A program made the translations under genes and the position numbers. A model generated the notes under the pieces. It was given only the letters and a program-made list of their open reading frames with translations, made no database searches and was not told where the DNA came from. Source: Chryseobacterium paludis (GTDB lineage Bacteria > Bacteroidota > Bacteroidia > Flavobacteriales > Weeksellaceae). From it: DNA of 64,000 bases. Below, piece after piece: positions 9,008 through 17,117 of the stretch (positions within the stretch are counted from its first letter, which is position 1; every line of letters starts with the position of its first letter). The stretch covers positions 4,648,501-4,712,500 of the forward strand of contig NZ_CP099966.1 in assembly GCF_025403485.1 (NCBI RefSeq), given 5' to 3'.

Positions 9008-10108
9008 ATGCTTTATCTTTCCGGGATATTTATTGCTTTCTTTTTGACATTTCTTTTGCTTACAAAGAAAGGTAAAAGTTCTGCAGATTTTATTTTAAGC
9101 GGGTGGCTTCTGGTAATTGGAATAAACTTACTAGCACATTATTTATTTCTTACCGGTCAATATGCAAAATACCCTTCTTTTGTCTTTCTGGGATTTACGC
9201 TTCCACTTGTCTACGGTCCGTTTTTATATCTGTATGTAAAAAAACAAACATCTCCGAATCCTTTTTCATTAAAACAGTTACTGCATTTTCTACCCTTTGT
9301 AATTTGCAATCTATTATTTGTATCATTTTATACTGCTTCTTTTAACGAAAGATTGAATATTTTTAAACATGAAGGAAGAGGATTTAATGTTGAAATGCTT
9401 TTAAGATTGTATGGTATCTATATTTCAGGTATTGTTTATGTAGCTATTTCCTTTCTTATTTTATATAAATTTCGGAAAAATATGGTTCAGCAGTTTTCAA
9501 ATACTGAAAGAATAAACTTCAATTGGCTGCTGTATCTTATCATCTGGATTGGTATGATCTGGGGATTGGTTCTCTTTAACGAGAATGCCAATATCATTTA
9601 TGGTGCAGTAGTGATTTTTATTATGTGGTTAGGTTATTTTGGTATAAAACAAGTACAGGTTTTCAATCAGTCCAATTCTTTTTTTAGTGCCGAAAAAGTT
9701 GTAGAGGTAATTGTAAATGTTACAGATTCTCAGGATAAGAAATATCAGAAATCTGGACTGACAAAGGAAAGTATTGAAGATATACATACAAGATTACTCA
9801 TCGTCTTAAACGAAGAAAAGCCATTTATTAATCCTAATCTTACTTTAAATGAACTGGCGGAATTGCTTAAAGTTCACCCCAACTATCTTTCACAAGTAAT
9901 CAACTCCAAAGAAAATAAAAACTTCTATGAGCTTATTAATGAAAAAAGGATAGAAGAATTCATGCATAAGATTATACAGCCGGATAGTAAGCAATATACT
10001 TTTCTGGCCATTGCTTTTGAATGCGGTTTTAATTCTAAAACATCCTTCAACAGAAATTTCAAAAAATATACTGGAGTTACCCCTACAGAATATCAAAAAA
10101 CTTTTTAA
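9008..10108 (+). CDS. AraC-family regulator with membrane sensor domain
   Basis: 366 residues. The first about 220 residues contain seven hydrophobic segments, an integral-membrane sensor of the kind seen in many Bacteroidota AraC proteins. After a linker, the C-terminal 105 residues form a two-HTH AraC domain: LTLNELAELLKVHPNYLSQV and FLAIAFECGFNSKTSFNRNF, ending in TGVTPTEYQK. It probably senses a ligand or envelope state at the membrane and controls nearby genes. The S33-type hydrolase and beta-barrel genes just downstream on the same strand are natural candidates, with a dyad at 10233-10256 in between. The target assignment is inference. Confidence 0.85.
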   Translation: MLYLSGIFIAFFLTFLLLTKKGKSSADFILSGWLLVIGINLLAHYLFLTGQYAKYPSFVFLGFTLPLVYGPFLYLYVKKQTSPNPFSLKQLLHFLPFVICNLLFVSFYTASFNERLNIFKHEGRGFNVEMLLRLYGIYISGIVYVAISFLILYKFRKNMVQQFSNTERINFNWLLYLIIWIGMIWGLVLFNENANIIYGAVVIFIMWLGYFGIKQVQVFNQSNSFFSAEKVVEVIVNVTDSQDKKYQKSGLTKESIEDIHTRLLIVLNEEKPFINPNLTLNELAELLKVHPNYLSQVINSKENKNFYELINEKRIEEFMHKIIQPDSKQYTFLAIAFECGFNSKTSFNRNFKKYTGVTPTEYQKTF

Positions 10109-10232
10109 TTCTTATTTTTTACGGTTCAATTTTCAGGGAAGAGTTTCATATTTCATAAGTTGTTGTTATATAGTCATTTGTGTTCTCTGTTTTTTATGAA
10201 CCAACTTTCCTAATGGAGCGTGTAAGTTTCGG

Positions 10233-10256
10233 GTTTGATGAATCTTTGCATCAAAC
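10233..10256. promoter_or_regulatory. 8-bp inverted repeat GTTTGATG/CATCAAAC before the hydrolase gene
   Basis: Perfect arms with an eight-base spacer, ending 16 bases before the ATG at 10273. It has no U-tract, so an operator or leader hairpin is more likely than a terminator. Confidence 0.45.
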
Positions 10257-10272
10257 ATTTTAAACCGATACT

Positions 10273-11292
10273 ATGACAACATTAAGAAAAAAGAATGCCC
10301 TGGTGGTTTCTTTTGCAATTTTCACACTGTTATTTTCCTGTACAGATGGGCGGCTTATAGATGAGCCGGGGAACCTCGTACCTAAAACGGTGGACCAGGA
10401 TTCTTCCTTACCATCAATTAATGCTAATGGTACACTACTTCATTCTGAAGCTTTCGGACCTGAAAACGGGACTCTTATTATTGCTCTTCATGGTGGGCCA
10501 GGAGGGGATTATAGATATCTTCTGAATTGTAAAGATCTTGCAGCCCAGGGATATCGGGTTGTATTTTATGATCAGCGAGGTTCTGGATTATCACAACGTT
10601 TTTCCAAACAGTCCTACACATCGTTGGGAGCAGAAGCACCTGATCTTATGTATGAGGAATTGAAATCTGTAATTGCCTACTATCAGAAAACTCCAAATCA
10701 AAAAGTAATTTTATTAGGACATTCCTGGGGTGCCATGTTAGCTTCAGGATATGCCGGGAAATATCCAAATGCTGTTCAAGGTCTTATTTTATGTGAACCT
10801 GGCGGGTTAAAGTGGGATGATATTAAAGATTATGTAAAAGAATCAAGGTCATTTAAGTTATGGAGTGAAATCCTTAACGATGCAACCTATTTAGATCAGT
10901 TTATTTCCGGGAAAGATGACCAACATGAAGTACTAGATTATAAAATGTCCATGTTGAGCTCAAAGAACAATATTACCGGAGAAGGAGATTTTGATCCAAG
11001 TATGAGTTGGAGGAGTGGAGCAGTGGTTATGGATGCTTTATTTGAGGTTGGAGATCAATACAAATCTGATTTTTCTAAAGGTTTACAGGATTACAATGCT
11101 CCTGTACTGTTCTTTTACAGTGAAAGAAATAAAGCATATCCGGATTCCTGGGCGCAAAAAGTAACTTCAACTTATAATCATATAGAACGGGTAAAAATTT
11201 CAGGAGTAGGACATGACGGTATTATTACCAATCAAAATGCATGGAACTCTCAGACAAAACCAAGAATGATCAACTTTATCAACAGTCTTTAA
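10273..11292 (+). CDS. Alpha/beta hydrolase lipoprotein, prolyl-aminopeptidase (S33) type
   Basis: 339 residues with a lipoprotein signal: hydrophobic stretch and lipobox LLFSC, Cys23 as the lipid anchor. The alpha/beta hydrolase core is complete: HGGPGG oxyanion loop (73-78), FYDQRGSGLS, nucleophile Ser151 in GHSWG, and VGHDG with the catalytic His near the C-terminus. HGGPGG and DQRGSG are typical of proline iminopeptidases. It is likely anchored in the outer or inner membrane and acts on peptides or esters; the substrate is unknown. The next gene starts three bases after its stop, so the two form an operon. Confidence 0.82.
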   Translation: MTTLRKKNALVVSFAIFTLLFSCTDGRLIDEPGNLVPKTVDQDSSLPSINANGTLLHSEAFGPENGTLIIALHGGPGGDYRYLLNCKDLAAQGYRVVFYDQRGSGLSQRFSKQSYTSLGAEAPDLMYEELKSVIAYYQKTPNQKVILLGHSWGAMLASGYAGKYPNAVQGLILCEPGGLKWDDIKDYVKESRSFKLWSEILNDATYLDQFISGKDDQHEVLDYKMSMLSSKNNITGEGDFDPSMSWRSGAVVMDALFEVGDQYKSDFSKGLQDYNAPVLFFYSERNKAYPDSWAQKVTSTYNHIERVKISGVGHDGIITNQNAWNSQTKPRMINFINSL

Positions 11293-11294
11293 AA

Positions 11295-11975
11295 ATGAGA
11301 AATAATAAATTATATATCAACATAGCTTTTTTTAGCCTGATGTTTAGTGTGGTAAAGTCACAGACTGTGAATTGGGGGGCACTTATTGATCGTGAAAGGC
11401 ATATTCTTAATGCTAATATCGGTGCAGAGTACGGAGCTGTGGTTGGACTTGGATATGGGTATAAATTTAATAGTAAATTGTTTCCTACTATTGCTAATGT
11501 GGAAATCTCAGTACCTGCAGGTGATCGGTTGTTTGATGATTTTAAAGTAAAGGCAGGAGCGAATGTAAGATGGCTGAAAATCCAAAATTTACAGTTCTCG
11601 ACTAAAGCTCAAGGGATTTTTCGAAAATATGAAAATGAAAATATACAGCTTATGAATTTTGGATTGGATATGTCCGGTACTATAGGATATTACCGCCCCA
11701 AATGGTTTGCAGGTGTGGAAGTTGGTTTTGATAAAGCCATTGTCACTCATTTTAAACATTCCGATCATTACAGACAGATTTATCCCGAAGTAAAAGATGG
11801 ATGGTACGAACCGTCAACAGGAGGAAACTTCTATGCCTCAGTTCAAGGCGGGTATTCATTTAGTAATCAGGAAATTTATTTGAAAGTTGGGAGTATAGTG
11901 TCTCAGGATCTTAAAACGAAACCTCAGTTACCTTACCTTCTTCAAATAGGATATAATTATAAATTACCCTTCTGA
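11295..11975 (+). CDS. Secreted beta-barrel-like protein, unknown function
   Basis: 226 residues from ATG at 11295, three bases after the hydrolase stop; the frame extends further upstream but only as a shadow of that gene. A signal peptide (KLYINIAFFSLMFSVVKSQ) is followed by amphipathic strands rich in Gly and aromatics (GAVVGLGYGYKF, GTIGYYRPKWFAGVEVGF) and a C-terminal LLQIGYNYKLPF, fitting a small outer-membrane barrel. No named family recognised. Its pairing with the lipoprotein hydrolase suggests a shared envelope function. Confidence 0.65.
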   Translation: MRNNKLYINIAFFSLMFSVVKSQTVNWGALIDRERHILNANIGAEYGAVVGLGYGYKFNSKLFPTIANVEISVPAGDRLFDDFKVKAGANVRWLKIQNLQFSTKAQGIFRKYENENIQLMNFGLDMSGTIGYYRPKWFAGVEVGFDKAIVTHFKHSDHYRQIYPEVKDGWYEPSTGGNFYASVQGGYSFSNQEIYLKVGSIVSQDLKTKPQLPYLLQIGYNYKLPF

Positions 11976-11982
11976 TCATAAT

Positions 11983-12012
11983 AAAAAGCCGAATCTTAAG
12001 ATTCGGCTTTTT
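11983..12012. terminator. Bidirectional terminator, perfect 30-bp palindrome
   Basis: 15-base arms AAAAAGCCGAATCTT/AAGATTCGGCTTTTT with U-tracts on both strands, between convergent genes ending at 11975 (+) and 12033 (-). It closes the exporter cassette on one side. Confidence 0.85.
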
Positions 12013-12032
12013 GTTTTTTTTAATATAAAATA

Positions 12033-14234
12033 TTAGGCTCCCAGTTCGAGTTGATTTTTGACTAGATTAAAATAATCTGATTTTCTTTCAACCAAAGACT
12101 GATGATTTCCTTGTTCAATGATTTTTCCTTGTTTTAATACAATGATCTGATCTGCATTTTTAACAGTCGAAAGACGATGGGCTATAATTACAACCGTTTT
12201 CCCCTTGAAGAATTCCTGTAGGTTATCATGAATTACTTTTTCATTTTCTGCATCCAGCGCAGAGGTTGCTTCATCAAAGAAAATAAAGTGGGGTTCTTTG
12301 TAAACCGCTCTTGCAATAAGGATCCTTTGCTTTTGTCCCCCCGAAATGCCATTTCCTGAAGCTCCGATTTTAGTTTTTAAACCAAGTGGTAAGTCGTCTA
12401 CAAATGATTGGATGTTTGCAATCTGTAAAGCTCTTTTTAATTTATCTTCATTAATGACTTCATCACTTGTTGCTATATTTCTTTCAATGGAATCTGAGAA
12501 GATATGACCATCTTGCATTACGACACCACAGTTTCTTCGTAAATCACGTGGTGATATTTCTTTTAGATTGGCATGATTAAAATAGATTTCCCCTTCAACA
12601 GGTTCATAGAATTTCAACAATATTTTCATCAATGTAGTCTTTCCGCTTCCACTTGCACCAACAATAGCTGTAACTTTTCCTTCAGGAATAAAAAGATTAA
12701 TGTCTTTTAATATATATGGGGATTGTGGTCCTTCGTATTGAAACGACATGTTTTTCAGATATATACCTCGTTCTATTCCATTTTTCTTAGCATATTTTTC
12801 ATGATCAAGACCTATAAGTTGTTCGGATTCTTCTTCAGGGTGGTTTTGAACTTCATGGAGTCGGGATAAGCTTAATTTAGCTTCCTGTAAAGAACGAAAG
12901 AAGGTTATTAACTGACTTACCAAGGGGTTCATTTGTCCTATAATGTAGGAAACACTTAATAATGCACCTAATGTCATATGCCCTTTTACTACAAAAGAAG
13001 CTGATAAGAACATCACAATAATATTTTTCAGCTGGTTAATAAATTCAAATCCTGAAAGCTGAATTTGATCAATCTTTAAAATTCTAAGATTAACGGTAAA
13101 TAACTTTTTCTGAATTTGCTCCCATTCGTTACGCTTATAATCTTCAAATTCATTAAGTTTCATTTCGGATATTCCATTAATGATCTCATAAATGGATTCC
13201 TGATTTTCACTTTTCTCCTGAAAGCGATAATAATCTAAAACTTTTAATTTTTTCAGCCAGTATAATGACCATACTATAGAAAGTACAGTAAGAATAAAAT
13301 ACGTGGCTAGAATGCGGAAATCATAAGTCCATAAGACTACAAAAAATACCGAAAATGTGATCATCGAAAAAATGGTAACCAGACTGTTGGAAGTCAAAAA
13401 CAGCTCTATCTTTTCATGATCCTGTATTCTCTGATTAAAGTCACCCATGAATTTTGTTTCAAAGAATTTGATAGGTAAACTCATCAACTTCTTTAGAAAA
13501 TCAGAAATAATTTTGATATTGAGCTTACTACCAACATATAGCATGATCCAGTTCCGGAATATTCCTAATGTTATATTGCCGGCAAAAAAGGCAAGTTGAG
13601 CAACAAGGATGTAAGTGATAATTCCTAAATTCTTCTTGCTTACTCCCTCATCAATTAGTTTTTGAGTTAAAATAGGAAAGGCCAGAGTTGTTAAAGTTCC
13701 CATTAAAAGAATGAAAAATAACCAGGCAAACTGTTTCTTATGAGGACCTAGATAACTGGATAGGTACTGCAAAGATATTTTTTTGTCAGGTACATTTTTT
13801 CTTTGGAAGAATGCCTCGGTGGGTTCCAGTAAAAGAGCGACTCCTTTATCTGTGTTTTTTAACCATGACTTTTTAAACTCTTCTTCTTTAAGTTTCAGGA
13901 TTCCATGTGCAGGATCGGCAATGGTATATGTTTTCTCTCTACTGAACAAAGATCTTGATATTCTTAGAAGAATAACAAAGTGATTTTGATTCCAATGTAA
14001 AATGCAGGGTAAAAATTCGTCTTTTATATCCTCAATAGATAATTGTGTTGCTATTGTTTTAAAACCGATTTTTTCGGCAGCATTATTGATCCCCAGGATA
14101 GAAACACCTTCCCTGGAAATAAAGCAGGTATCACGTAAGTACTGAAGCCCATATGCTTTGCCATAATAAGAAGTTATCATAGCTAGGCACGATGGGCCAC
14201 AGTCCATTTTATCATGTTGAGGGATAAATTTCAT
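12033..14234 (-). CDS. C39-peptidase ABC exporter of the peptide cassette
   Basis: 733 residues, the full length of a peptidase-containing ABC transporter. Residues 1-125 form a C39 cysteine peptidase with Gln6, Cys12 (MDCGPSCLAM), His85 (NQNHFVILL) and Asp107 (IADPAHG). Five to six transmembrane segments span about 165-440. The nucleotide-binding domain has Walker A GASGSGKT, signature ISGGQKQR, Walker B FIFFDEATSALD and the H-loop AHRLST. Such exporters cut leaders after Gly-Gly and export the core peptide. Its ATG overlaps the last base of the oxygenase stop, so the two are translationally coupled, and a precursor ending its leader in LRGG lies upstream. No HlyD-type adaptor is adjacent. 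Confidence 0.92.
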   Translation of the reverse strand: MKFIPQHDKMDCGPSCLAMITSYYGKAYGLQYLRDTCFISREGVSILGINNAAEKIGFKTIATQLSIEDIKDEFLPCILHWNQNHFVILLRISRSLFSREKTYTIADPAHGILKLKEEEFKKSWLKNTDKGVALLLEPTEAFFQRKNVPDKKISLQYLSSYLGPHKKQFAWLFFILLMGTLTTLAFPILTQKLIDEGVSKKNLGIITYILVAQLAFFAGNITLGIFRNWIMLYVGSKLNIKIISDFLKKLMSLPIKFFETKFMGDFNQRIQDHEKIELFLTSNSLVTIFSMITFSVFFVVLWTYDFRILATYFILTVLSIVWSLYWLKKLKVLDYYRFQEKSENQESIYEIINGISEMKLNEFEDYKRNEWEQIQKKLFTVNLRILKIDQIQLSGFEFINQLKNIIVMFLSASFVVKGHMTLGALLSVSYIIGQMNPLVSQLITFFRSLQEAKLSLSRLHEVQNHPEEESEQLIGLDHEKYAKKNGIERGIYLKNMSFQYEGPQSPYILKDINLFIPEGKVTAIVGASGSGKTTLMKILLKFYEPVEGEIYFNHANLKEISPRDLRRNCGVVMQDGHIFSDSIERNIATSDEVINEDKLKRALQIANIQSFVDDLPLGLKTKIGASGNGISGGQKQRILIARAVYKEPHFIFFDEATSALDAENEKVIHDNLQEFFKGKTVVIIAHRLSTVKNADQIIVLKQGKIIEQGNHQSLVERKSDYFNLVKNQLELGA

Positions 14235-15565
14235 TATTTTTCTTCTAGTAGTATATCCTCAGTTTGTTTCACAGTTTGAGTTTCTCCTATTATTTCAATT
14301 CCTTTTTTATCATAGATCATTGAAAGGAAGTATAATCCTGCTTCCACAGGCCATTCTTTTTCTAGATCTTTTAGTAAATCACTTACTTTCCAGCTTTCAT
14401 GGCTGTTAAGGTGATCAACGATATTTATTAACTCGGGATGATATCTCATTTCTATTTTTGACCCTCTTACAAATAGATAGAACATATCTTTAGCTTCATC
14501 TATTTTGTAGATCATTTTAAAAGGATTATTGGTGTAAATTTCCTTTTCAAGAAGGAATTCGTAATCATCAATATTATAGCTGTCTTCTTTTTCCCGCGAT
14601 TGAGGTGGTGCCTGCCAACCAGCATTACTTAGTAATCCATGCTTAAACTCATCGTAGAAATATTTGAAGAATGATCTTGTGGATCCGTTAAGTATTTCTT
14701 CGTCGATTTTCAAAATAGACAAAAATTCATCGAATGTCTCATTGTTTTCCAGGAAATTGTGTTGTGGTTCAATGATATCCTTATTAATATCAATATAATC
14801 TCTGTAGAAGGTATTAAGTATTCTATCAAAGAATTTTACTTTTGATGGATTGTTGAACCAAAAAGTTACCCCTACAGAAAGATCATCACTTTTACCTATA
14901 TGAAACTTGTTCCAAGGCATGAAAAATAAATCTCCTGCTCCAAAATCATATTTTTCAGCATGTTCCAATAAAGGCTCTATTTCAAAATTATTATGTTTTG
15001 TACCTGTAAGATCTTTGTATTTTTCCTGATCCCAGATATACATTGTTTTATCACCAGGGCCTAAATGGAAATGTAAAACATTTTCTCCTTTATGATCCTG
15101 ATGAATTCCAAGAGGTGTCCATCCGTAATTTCCTATAAATACAGTTACATCTACTCCTGTTGCAGGAATGCCAATGATTTCAAGCAAAGGCTCAGTGATT
15201 AATCGTAATTCTTTGGATATGAAATTAGAATGTCTCTCCAGAAAATTGATGATCAATCCAAATTTTTCTTTGAAAACTCTGTTACAGTATTCAATGATTT
15301 CTTCATTTTCAAGAGGTGGATTTTTATATAATTCATCAATGAAGTCAGCATTTTCTTTACCTTTCCCTTGAGAAGGAAAATAAAGTCTGAAACCATCGAG
15401 GTCTTTTGTTTTAAATCTATTAACAAGGCCGTCCACCACTGCGTCTTTTAATTTTTTAATTAAATCTTCCGGAATGACGTCTTTGATTACACAGGTTTGG
15501 GTGAAGTTTTTATTGGTAGCAATAAAGTTTTCCCAAAACTCTTTATTAAACTCTTTATTATTCAT
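14234..15565 (-). CDS. JmjC/cupin 2-oxoglutarate-Fe(II) oxygenase, ribosomal-oxygenase type
   Basis: 443 residues. The metal-binding triad is readable: His155 and Asp157 in LGIHQDHKG and His222 in MPWNKFHIG, within strands typical of JmjC/ROX enzymes (VLHFHLGPGDKTMYIW, FGAGDLFFMPW). The C-terminal region (about 370-430, ELINIVDHLNSHESWKVSDL) looks like the winged-helix domain that follows JmjC in NO66, MINA53 and YcfD, which hydroxylate His or Arg of ribosomal proteins. Here it lies between a short Gly-Gly-leader peptide gene and a C39 exporter, so the exported peptide is its likely substrate. Which residue is modified (Arg, Asp or Asn of the core) is unknown. Fold call is strong, substrate is inference. 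Confidence 0.8.
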   Translation of the reverse strand: MNNKEFNKEFWENFIATNKNFTQTCVIKDVIPEDLIKKLKDAVVDGLVNRFKTKDLDGFRLYFPSQGKGKENADFIDELYKNPPLENEEIIEYCNRVFKEKFGLIINFLERHSNFISKELRLITEPLLEIIGIPATGVDVTVFIGNYGWTPLGIHQDHKGENVLHFHLGPGDKTMYIWDQEKYKDLTGTKHNNFEIEPLLEHAEKYDFGAGDLFFMPWNKFHIGKSDDLSVGVTFWFNNPSKVKFFDRILNTFYRDYIDINKDIIEPQHNFLENNETFDEFLSILKIDEEILNGSTRSFFKYFYDEFKHGLLSNAGWQAPPQSREKEDSYNIDDYEFLLEKEIYTNNPFKMIYKIDEAKDMFYLFVRGSKIEMRYHPELINIVDHLNSHESWKVSDLLKDLEKEWPVEAGLYFLSMIYDKKGIEIIGETQTVKQTEDILLEEK

Positions 15566-15631
15566 ATTAAAATGTATTAATGGTGGAAAAAAGTAATAGA
15601 GAAAATAAATTTCTCTATTACATTATTCATT

Positions 15632-15805
15632 TTACAAGCCGATAACTCGTTGTACTTGTTGTACTACACGTACTACACGTACTACTACTACGTTGTCAGC
15701 TGCGTCAGCTGCTTCACCGAATCCTCCTCTTAATTGATTTTGCTCAAGTGGAGAAAGAGTTTTTACCTTTAAGAACTCTTTTGCGTTAAATTTTGCTTTT
15801 TTCAT
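15632..15805 (-). CDS. RiPP-like precursor peptide with LRGG leader
   Basis: 57-residue peptide encoded from ATG at 15805 to TAA at 15632. The N-terminal part (MKKAKFNAKEFLKV...) is a charged leader ending LSPLEQNQLRGG (residues 17-28), the arrangement of Bacteroidota Gly-Gly natural-product precursors cut by C39 peptidases. The 29-residue core begins FGEAADAADN and continues with Val-Val-Arg/Gln triplets (VVVVRVVRVVQQ) to a Leu end. The core has no Cys, Ser or Thr, so it cannot form lanthionines. The gene lies 66 bases upstream of the oxygenase and on the same strand, and the exporter follows. What the mature peptide does is unknown; its Val/Arg pattern would be compatible with a membrane-active strand. 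Confidence 0.8.
   Translation of the reverse strand: MKKAKFNAKEFLKVKTLSPLEQNQLRGGFGEAADAADNVVVVRVVRVVQQVQRVIGL
15659..15691 (-). repeat. 9-base tandem repeats coding Val-Val-Arg/Gln in the precursor core
   Basis: Read on the minus strand, codon unit GTAGTACGT occurs twice in a row (15668-15685) followed by GTAGTACAA (15659-15667), and two more GTA codons precede them. Identical codons in each unit suggest recent slippage expansion of the core. Confidence 0.75.
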
Positions 15806-16266
15806 GATAATAAATTTTTAAAATGATTTTTATGGTTCAAAGTTTATAGACATTAGCCCCTTCGTCGGTCTCTTCTTGCAAGAAAATATTTTTAACATCT
15901 ATCTCATTTTATTTTTTTTTAGTAAAAATGAAAGAGAAGACTGGTGTGTATCTTAAAAAGATTGCTAGATTATTTTCATTGTATAAAAAAGAATAGTGTT
16001 TTTCATTTTATACTGTTTTGTACGTATAATACTCTTCACAGTGAAATGTATTTATTTTCGGACTATAAGAACATATAATATTGTCAGTAGTTACAGTCAA
16101 TTTTAATTTCAAATAATTGTGAATTGATTTATGTAAAGATGTCTTGCTCATGGGAATTATTTTTCATAAATTTATATGGATTGATTTAACTGAATGCTAC
16201 ACTTTAGTGTAGAATTATCATTTAAATTAAATTAATCATGAAAAAACTATAACCAAACTTAAATTT
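15806..16266. other. Intergenic control region between peptide cassette and LuxR-type gene
   Basis: 461 bases without a convincing gene, divergent promoter region for the precursor (-) and the regulator (+). On the minus strand TATAAACTTTG near 15838-15848 is close to, but not an exact, -7 box for the precursor. A palindrome lies at 16197-16212. A 22-codon frame at 15928-15996 (+) encodes a lysine-rich peptide but has no supporting context. Confidence 0.5.
16197..16212. promoter_or_regulatory. Perfect 16-bp palindrome CTACACTTTAGTGTAG, likely operator
   Basis: Arms CTACACT and AGTGTAG around TT, 54 bases before the ATG of the LuxR-type gene. It has dyad symmetry of the size bound by a dimeric HTH regulator and no U-tract, so an operator is more likely than a terminator. 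The regulator itself is the obvious candidate to bind it. Confidence 0.5.
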
Positions 16267-17025
16267 ATGAGTGAAATTTTTAATGACTTTTTTTTCTCTG
16301 AAACTAAAGTCAAGGGGGTCTTGCGTGAAGAAACTTCACAATCGAGTAATTATCTGGAAGTGACAGATGCATTTTCCAGGGCAATTTATATGAGTGTATA
16401 TATTATTGACTATCAAAAAAGGAATTTTGAATATGTTTCCGAAAATCCATTATTCCTTTGTGGGAATACTGCCGAAGAAGTCAAGAATATGGGATATGAT
16501 TTTTATTTTAAGTATGTACAGAAAAGTGATGCAGATTTATTATCAAAAGTTAACCAGATAGGATTTGAGTTCTATGAAAAGATTCCGGCTGATGAGAGAA
16601 AATACTATACGCTTTCTTATGATATTCACTTGTTGAATAATAATAAGGCTTTTTTAGTAAATCAGAAATTGACTCCACTTTTTCTTACAGAAGAAGGGAA
16701 GATATGGAAAGCGATGGGTGTAGTTTCCCTTTCCACAAATACCAATTCCGGAAATATTACCATTTCTAAACAAGGTACGAATGATTATTGGAGATATGAT
16801 ACTAAGGAAGGGGTATGGAGAAACGAGAAAAAAATAAAATTAACGGAAAGGGAACTGGATGTTTTACGATATCACGCACAAGGTTACACCATTAATAAAA
16901 TAGCAGAGAAAATTTTTGTTTCTCCTGATACCATAAAATTTCATCGCAGGAAATTATTTGAAAAAATGCAGGTAACTAATATCTCAGAAGCATTGGCATT
17001 TGTAACCAATAATAAATTGCTATAG
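16267..17025 (+). CDS. LuxR-type transcription factor with N-terminal PAS-like domain
   Basis: 252 residues. Residues about 30-175 resemble a PAS-like sensor (AIYMSVYIIDYQKRNFEYVS, then the ENPLFLCGNTAEE segment), common in Bacteroidota LuxR proteins. The C-terminal HTH is clear: LTERELDVLRYHAQGYTINK, IAEKIFVSPDTIKFHRR and KLFEKMQV. No receiver domain is present, so it is not a classical response regulator. It is divergent from the peptide/oxygenase/exporter cassette across a 461-base region containing a perfect palindrome, which makes autoregulation and control of the cassette plausible. It stands alone and is followed by the tRNA-Phe/DUF3472 segment. Confidence 0.85.
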   Translation: MSEIFNDFFFSETKVKGVLREETSQSSNYLEVTDAFSRAIYMSVYIIDYQKRNFEYVSENPLFLCGNTAEEVKNMGYDFYFKYVQKSDADLLSKVNQIGFEFYEKIPADERKYYTLSYDIHLLNNNKAFLVNQKLTPLFLTEEGKIWKAMGVVSLSTNTNSGNITISKQGTNDYWRYDTKEGVWRNEKKIKLTERELDVLRYHAQGYTINKIAEKIFVSPDTIKFHRRKLFEKMQVTNISEALAFVTNNKLL

Positions 17026-17092
17026 AGAGATGAATGATATTTAAGAATTCAGTAGTGTATCTTAAACTAACTGTTCAATTAAAATAAAACAA

Positions 17093-17116
17093 AAAACCAC
17101 CTAATTAGGTGGTTTT
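17093..17116 (-). terminator. Terminator of tRNA-Phe copy 1
   Basis: Perfect 12-base arms AAAACCACCTAA/TTAGGTGGTTTT beginning one base beyond the tRNA 3' end on the minus strand, followed by a T-rich run. Confidence 0.75.
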
Positions 17117-17117
17117 G

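Noticed and set aside
12033..15805. Lanthipeptide or graspetide cluster interpretation
   Set aside because: The core has no Cys, Ser or Thr, and no LanB/C/M or ATP-grasp enzyme is encoded nearby.
15928..15996. 22-codon lysine-rich open frame in the control region, possible second peptide
   Set aside because: No Gly-Gly leader, no conservation evidence and no context; length is within chance in this AT-rich DNA.
16238..16252. ATG-AAA-AAA-CTA-TAA mini-frame before the LuxR-type gene, possible leader peptide
   Set aside because: Only four codons; no attenuator structure is visible around it.
15946..17066. 12-base direct repeat GTGTATCTTAAA at 15946-15957 and 17055-17066 flanking the LuxR-type gene
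   Set aside because: A repeat of this length is not improbable by chance in AT-rich sequence, and no integrase or mobile-element feature accompanies it.
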